This document shows, piece after piece, positions 5,163 through 8,297 of a stretch of DNA of 8,297 bases. Position numbers and translations under genes: made by a program. Every line of letters starts with the position of its first letter. Within the stretch, counting starts at the first letter, position 1. The notes beneath the pieces are model-generated. The model saw nothing but the letters and a program-made list of their open reading frames with translations. It ran no database searches and was not told the DNA's origin. The stretch spans positions 1 through 8,297 of the forward strand of contig VXRI01000206.1 of NCBI GenBank assembly GCA_009838595.1. The letters run 5' to 3'. This stretch comes from Chloroflexota bacterium (GTDB lineage Bacteria; Chloroflexota; Dehalococcoidia; Lucifugimonadales; JADFKI01).

Positions 5163-6680
5163 TCAAGCCGCGACTGGTAGATTAGGTATGCGCCCCGCGA
5201 AGTAATCTTCAACCGTGTATATCTGAACTATCGGAGATTTCATGAAACGCCCGGCGCTTGCAGCCGTATCTTTCATGCCCTGCGTAACTCGCTCGTCAAA
5301 GCAGGTGAATATCCCTAAGTCCGCGCCCGCCTGCTGCCGCGCACCATTGAACGCCTGCACATGTCCGGGGTTCGTATGCCCGCCCTTGACCTGTGAAACT
5401 ATATCCACGAACTGCCCCTTGCGGATGGGCAGGCGTCCCCATCCGTCTATGCCCTTGTCCCCGCGTTGCCGCGTGTTAGCCTCCATGCCGTCCACCAGCG
5501 AAGCCGCCCAGCGCTCGAACTTGAACTTGTCGTACTCGGCGAGATACTTGGCGTCATCTATCGTCTGGGGCATGCCCACGAACTCTATGTCATCCCACAG
5601 GCTATCGAAGTGCGAGCGCATGCGCCTCTCAATAACCTTGCAGGCGTTGACGCATATATCTATGCCTATCCAGCGCCTGCCAAGCTTCTGCGCGGCTTCG
5701 ATGGTTGTGCCGCAGCCACAGAACGGGTCGAAGACTACATCGCCCTCGTTAGAACTTGACTGTAGAATCCGTTCCAGTAATGCCAATGGCTTCTGTGTCG
5801 GATAGTTGGTGTTTTCGCTCTCGCCCGCTTGAATATTGGGTATATCATCCCACAGCGACTGAATTGCTACGCCTCGCCCTTCGTCTAGGTAGTATTTGCG
5901 TCGGGGGACATTACCAGGTTTTGTTTGTATAACCAAACCTTGATCTATCAAGTCCTGCATTCGTTCTTTTGAGTATCTCCAATATCGGGTCACTCCCATA
6001 ACTTCATACTGTGGGTTGCCCTTAGCCGCGCCACCTGGTCCAGTCATACTAACAAGCTGGAATCGCCTGCCCGTTTCAGGTTCGATTTTATTATAAGATT
6101 TATCTATGCGATCTTGTGAGTAGGACGTAAATTGCTGATTAAATGTGCGTTGATCCGTCTTCGTGTAGTAGAAAACTGTATCGGTATTGGGCGCATAGAA
6201 CTGACTACCTTGCCCAAAATTTCCTTTGACAGATGTTGACCTTTTCCAGACGATTTCATTGCGGAAGTTTCTACGCTCGAAAATCCCGTCCATCACAGCC
6301 TTGAGATAGTGGCTCATGGTGGGATCACAATGCAAGTAGATACTGCCAGTCGGCTTCAGGACACGGTGACATTCCACCAGTCGGTTAGCCATGTAGGATA
6401 GATAGGCAAGATTCGCGCCTTCACCCAGCATCATGCGCAGTCCCTCCACAGTCCGGGCAAGTGTAGGCAGGGAAGCCACGTCGTGAAAATCATCAATCGC
6501 TTCAGACCATCTCCATGTATCATCGAACGCTACCCATTGCGCCCCGCCGATGAAGGCGTTGTATAGGCGCTTGGAGTTGAAAGGCGGGTCTAGGTATATC
6601 AGATCGACCGATTCGTCGAGCATGTCTTCCCGCATCACATCAAGACAATCTCCGAAATAGAGGCGATTTGGCGTAGTCAT
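5163..6680 (-). CDS. Beta-class DNA methyltransferase fused to an Mrr-like restriction endonuclease domain
   Basis: 505 aa on the - strand. The start is the ATG at 6680, 7 nt after AGGAGG; longer in-frame starts (ATG 6686 and ATG 6713) lack a usable site. Catalytic motif IV, LDPPF (30-34), comes before the S-adenosylmethionine motif FDPFCGCGTT (317-326). This order marks the beta class (Pfam N6_N4_Mtase), and DPPF favours N6-adenine methylation. NYPTQKP (292-298) is the usual motif X. The target-recognition region is about 147-267. After about residue 385, a second domain reads FERWA (389-393), GDKGIDG (407-413) and IVSQVKGG (427-434). This D...QxK pattern is the active-site form of Mrr-like PD-(D/E)xK nucleases, with Asp412, Gln430 and Lys432 as likely catalytic residues. 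The protein may be a self-contained restriction-modification enzyme or a methyltransferase with an inactive or regulatory nuclease-like tail. No separate restriction gene is visible. Confidence 0.88.
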   Translation of the reverse strand: MTTPNRLYFGDCLDVMREDMLDESVDLIYLDPPFNSKRLYNAFIGGAQWVAFDDTWRWSEAIDDFHDVASLPTLARTVEGLRMMLGEGANLAYLSYMANRLVECHRVLKPTGSIYLHCDPTMSHYLKAVMDGIFERRNFRNEIVWKRSTSVKGNFGQGSQFYAPNTDTVFYYTKTDQRTFNQQFTSYSQDRIDKSYNKIEPETGRRFQLVSMTGPGGAAKGNPQYEVMGVTRYWRYSKERMQDLIDQGLVIQTKPGNVPRRKYYLDEGRGVAIQSLWDDIPNIQAGESENTNYPTQKPLALLERILQSSSNEGDVVFDPFCGCGTTIEAAQKLGRRWIGIDICVNACKVIERRMRSHFDSLWDDIEFVGMPQTIDDAKYLAEYDKFKFERWAASLVDGMEANTRQRGDKGIDGWGRLPIRKGQFVDIVSQVKGGHTNPGHVQAFNGARQQAGADLGIFTCFDERVTQGMKDTAASAGRFMKSPIVQIYTVEDYFAGRIPNLPVAA

Positions 6681-6687
6681 ATTCATT

Positions 6688-6693
6688 CCTCCT
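6688..6693 (-). promoter_or_regulatory. Ribosome binding site fixing the methyltransferase start
   Basis: AGGAGG on the - strand sits 7 nt before ATG 6680 and only 1 nt before ATG 6686, so translation should begin at 6680, giving MTTPNRLYFGDC, the normal N-terminus of this family. Confidence 0.75.
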
Positions 6694-6734
6694 GTGAGGG
6701 AACGGTATATCATCCGTCAGGAATATAATTCGTG

Positions 6735-7949
6735 CTAGACCAGCCGCACATACCGCCGCCGGCCCGCACGCAGTACAGCCCCCACTTCGATGCCCGCCGC
6801 AGAATCTTCGCTCACACGCTCGCCGTCTATCTGCACCGCGCCTTGGCTGATAAGCCGCCTTGCCTCGCCGGCGCTGCTCGCTAGTCCGGCGTCAACTAGC
6901 AGACGGCTCAGCCGCATTCCTGCGAGCGCATCAGGCGCGGGCAATGCAAATTCCGGAATATCGTCCGGCATTTGCCCGCCTTGCACGGTGCGCTCGAAGT
7001 TGCGCTCGGCATTGGTCGCCGCATCCGCGTCGTGGAACTGCGCCACCAGCTCCCGCGCCAGACGCTTTTTAAGCTCCATCGGATTTACCGAGCCGGCGGC
7101 GAGCTCCGCGCGCATCTCGGATATCTCATCGTCGGCTATGTCGGTCAGGTATTCGCTGTACGGCAATATCTGATTGTCGGGCAGGGACATCGTTTTGCCG
7201 TAGATTTCGTCCGGCGGCTCGTCTATGCCGATGTAGTTACCGAGGCTCTTGCTCATCTTCTGCACGCCGTCGGTGCCTGGCAGTAACGGCATCAGGAAGC
7301 ACTGTTGCGGCGTCTGCCCTACCATCCCCTGTAAGTCCCGACCTACCAGCAGATTAAACATCTGGTCAGTGCCGCCGAACTCTACATCAGACTCGATGGC
7401 AACCGAGTCGTAAGCCTGAAGCAGAGGATATAACAATTCGGTGATGGCGATGGGCTGGTTTGCTTTGAAACGGTTCGCGAAGTCGTCCCGCGCTAGGAAC
7501 TGCGCCACCGTGAATCGGCTGGTTAGTCCGATGACATCCGTCAGCGAGAACTCTCCGAACCACTCGCTTTGCCAGCGCGTTTCGGTCCTGTCCCTGTCCA
7601 CAATCTTGAAGAACTGCGCCATATATGTCGCCGCGTTCTCGCGCACCTGCTCGGCGGTGAGCATCGGGCGCGTAGCAGACCTGCCGCTTGGGTCGCCAAT
7701 CTGCGCCGTCCAGTCTCCGACGATTAGCACTACCTTGTGTCCCAGGTCTTGCAGCTGCCGCAGCTTGCGCAACCCTACAGCGTGTCCCATGTGAATGTCG
7801 GTCGCGCTCGGGTCGAATCCCATCTTCAGGCGCAACGGTCTGCCGCCTTGTAGCCGCTCCACGAACTCCGACTCAACAATAATATCGTGCACGCCGCGCT
7901 TCAACACGCGGCGCATCACGCCTTCGTCTTTAATCGCGTCTGACAGCAA
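6735..7949 (-). CDS. tyrS: Tyrosyl-tRNA synthetase
   Basis: 404 aa, cytoplasmic class I synthetase that charges tRNA-Tyr with tyrosine. The HIGH motif is HMGH (53-56) within GFDPSATDIHMGH, and the KMSKS loop is intact at 231-235. FGGTDQ (191-196) is a conserved piece of the active site. A C-terminal S4 RNA-binding domain covers about 346-400. The form GFDP..DIHMGH together with KMSKS suggests the TyrZ-like branch rather than the E. coli TyrS branch. The start is a TTG at 7949 with AAGGAGG 9 nt upstream and an in-frame TGA just before. An ATG at residue 12 is possible but would cut the usual N-terminal lead. Its own promoter is likely (TATAAT at 8006-8011). The methyltransferase follows after 54 nt on the same strand and may be read through. 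No T-box leader fits in the roughly 50-nt leader. Confidence 0.96.
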   Translation of the reverse strand: MLSDAIKDEGVMRRVLKRGVHDIIVESEFVERLQGGRPLRLKMGFDPSATDIHMGHAVGLRKLRQLQDLGHKVVLIVGDWTAQIGDPSGRSATRPMLTAEQVRENAATYMAQFFKIVDRDRTETRWQSEWFGEFSLTDVIGLTSRFTVAQFLARDDFANRFKANQPIAITELLYPLLQAYDSVAIESDVEFGGTDQMFNLLVGRDLQGMVGQTPQQCFLMPLLPGTDGVQKMSKSLGNYIGIDEPPDEIYGKTMSLPDNQILPYSEYLTDIADDEISEMRAELAAGSVNPMELKKRLARELVAQFHDADAATNAERNFERTVQGGQMPDDIPEFALPAPDALAGMRLSRLLVDAGLASSAGEARRLISQGAVQIDGERVSEDSAAGIEVGAVLRAGRRRYVRLV

Positions 7950-7958
7950 TCTAGCGCG

Positions 7959-7965
7959 CCTCCTT
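7959..7965 (-). promoter_or_regulatory. Ribosome binding site supporting the TTG start of tyrS
   Basis: AAGGAGG on the - strand lies 9 nt before TTG 7949, slightly long spacing. No other start codon in frame lies between the TGA upstream and this TTG. Confidence 0.6.
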
Positions 7966-8005
7966 CAAACAGACTATGTTGTTCCAACGCATTCTCTCAC
8001 GCGCA

Positions 8006-8011
8006 ATTATA
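8006..8011 (-). promoter_or_regulatory. Candidate -10 box of the tyrS promoter
   Basis: Perfect TATAAT on the - strand, about 57 nt before the tyrS start. No good -35 is present: TTGCGC lies 19 nt upstream (3 of 6 matches), and that hexamer runs into the stem of the hairpin at 8023-8057. Transcription would begin near 7999. Confidence 0.5.
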
Positions 8012-8022
8012 TCGCAAAGCAG

Positions 8023-8057
8023 GGAGGCGGGCGCAACAAATGCCGCTGCCCGCCTCC
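8023..8057 (-). terminator. Strong hairpin after the response regulator gene, probable terminator
   Basis: GGAGGCGGGC and GCCCGCCTCC form a perfect 10-bp stem (8023-8032 / 8048-8057) with a 15-nt loop. On the - strand it lies 33 nt after the response regulator stop. The bases after it (CTGCTTTGCG) are only slightly T-rich, so termination may be partial. On the + strand the downstream side is richer in T but no + gene precedes it. Confidence 0.5.
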
Positions 8058-8090
8058 TGATTGCGCTTCTTGTTCTTGTTTGTCTTTCTA

Positions 8091-8297
8091 CTAGTCCGGC
8101 AGCACAGCCACATTCGTCCAATAGTTCAGCAAGTCTCTCACTTTGGCGTTGAACTGGAACACATCTACCGGCTTGGTGATGTAGCTGCTGATGCATTTGC
8201 TGTACGCGTACTCGAGGTCTTCCTGCGACTGCGAGGTTGTCAGAACCACGACGCGAATCCTGCCCAAGTCCGGCATTGAATCCAGTGCGCCTAGCAC
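8091..8297 (-). CDS. Response regulator receiver domain, CheY/Rcp1-like (partial, N-terminus beyond the window)
   Basis: The last 68 codons are visible, ending at the TAG at 8091-8093; the frame is open to the window edge and the GTG at 8297 is not taken as the start. The text covers the second half of a receiver domain: strand 4 RVVVLTTS (15-22) with the conserved Thr, and SYITKPVD (38-45) with the invariant Lys42 followed by the usual Pro. Helix 5 follows, and the protein ends at NYWTNVAVLPD with no output domain. Such stand-alone receivers (Rcp1 type) usually act with a phytochrome-like or hybrid histidine kinase, which would be upstream and outside the window. The phosphorylated Asp is not in view. 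Confidence 0.85.
   Translation of the reverse strand: MLGALDSMPDLGRIRVVVLTTSQSQEDLEYAYSKCISSYITKPVDVFQFNAKVRDLLNYWTNVAVLPD

Noticed and set aside
5242..5805. Long + strand ORF (187 codons) opposite the methyltransferase
   Set aside because: The - strand frame carries all catalytic motifs of both domains; the + frame is a shadow with no family features.
6681..6713. Longer methyltransferase start at ATG 6713
   Set aside because: It would place the AGGAGG site inside the gene; the ATG at 6680 has ideal spacing and gives the normal family N-terminus.

Overview
The window looks like chromosomal sequence from a moderately GC-rich bacterium, most likely an uncultivated member of Chloroflexota (SAR202 / Dehalococcoidia-like). 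This is an inference from gene style: a signal-less DUF1501 protein, a soluble six-bladed NHL protein, a stand-alone dipeptide-type permease and a radical-SAM/helix-hairpin-helix protein. No rRNA or other phylogenetic marker is present beyond tyrS. I see no mobile element, CRISPR array, tRNA or rRNA.

Layout. On the + strand from the left edge: the last residues of what is probably a DUF1800 protein (1-34), a DUF1501 protein (101-1240), a spacer with short direct repeats, an NHL beta-propeller protein (1447-2445) closed by a textbook intrinsic terminator (2481-2514), a DppC/OppC-type ABC permease (2566-3513), a spacer with hairpin and operator-like dyads, and a radical SAM protein of the putative DNA modification/repair type (3689-5056). 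On the - strand, reading from the right edge: the C-terminal part of a single-domain CheY/Rcp1-like response regulator (8091-8297), a strong hairpin and a perfect TATAAT box, tyrosyl-tRNA synthetase (6735-7949, TTG start), and a DNA methyltransferase fused to an Mrr-like nuclease domain (5163-6680). The radical SAM gene and the methyltransferase converge at 5057-5162.

How the genes relate. DUF1800/DUF1501 is a known pairing. The permease has no partner permease, ATPase or binding protein in view. tyrS and the methyltransferase are 54 nt apart on the same strand and may share a transcript. The two DNA-related genes (radical SAM protein and methyltransferase-nuclease) face each other but probably have separate transcription.

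Most interesting points: (1) a Gram-positive-type SOS-box-like dyad (13 of 14 positions of CGAACRNRYGTTYG), overlapping a second, perfect dyad, sits just after a good -10 box in front of the radical SAM gene; (2) that radical SAM protein lacks its usual partner in the window and carries a Cys-containing C-terminal tail; (3) the methyltransferase is fused to a PD-(D/E)xK-type domain, with no separate restriction gene in view, and has a sharp GC dip exactly over its likely target-recognition region.
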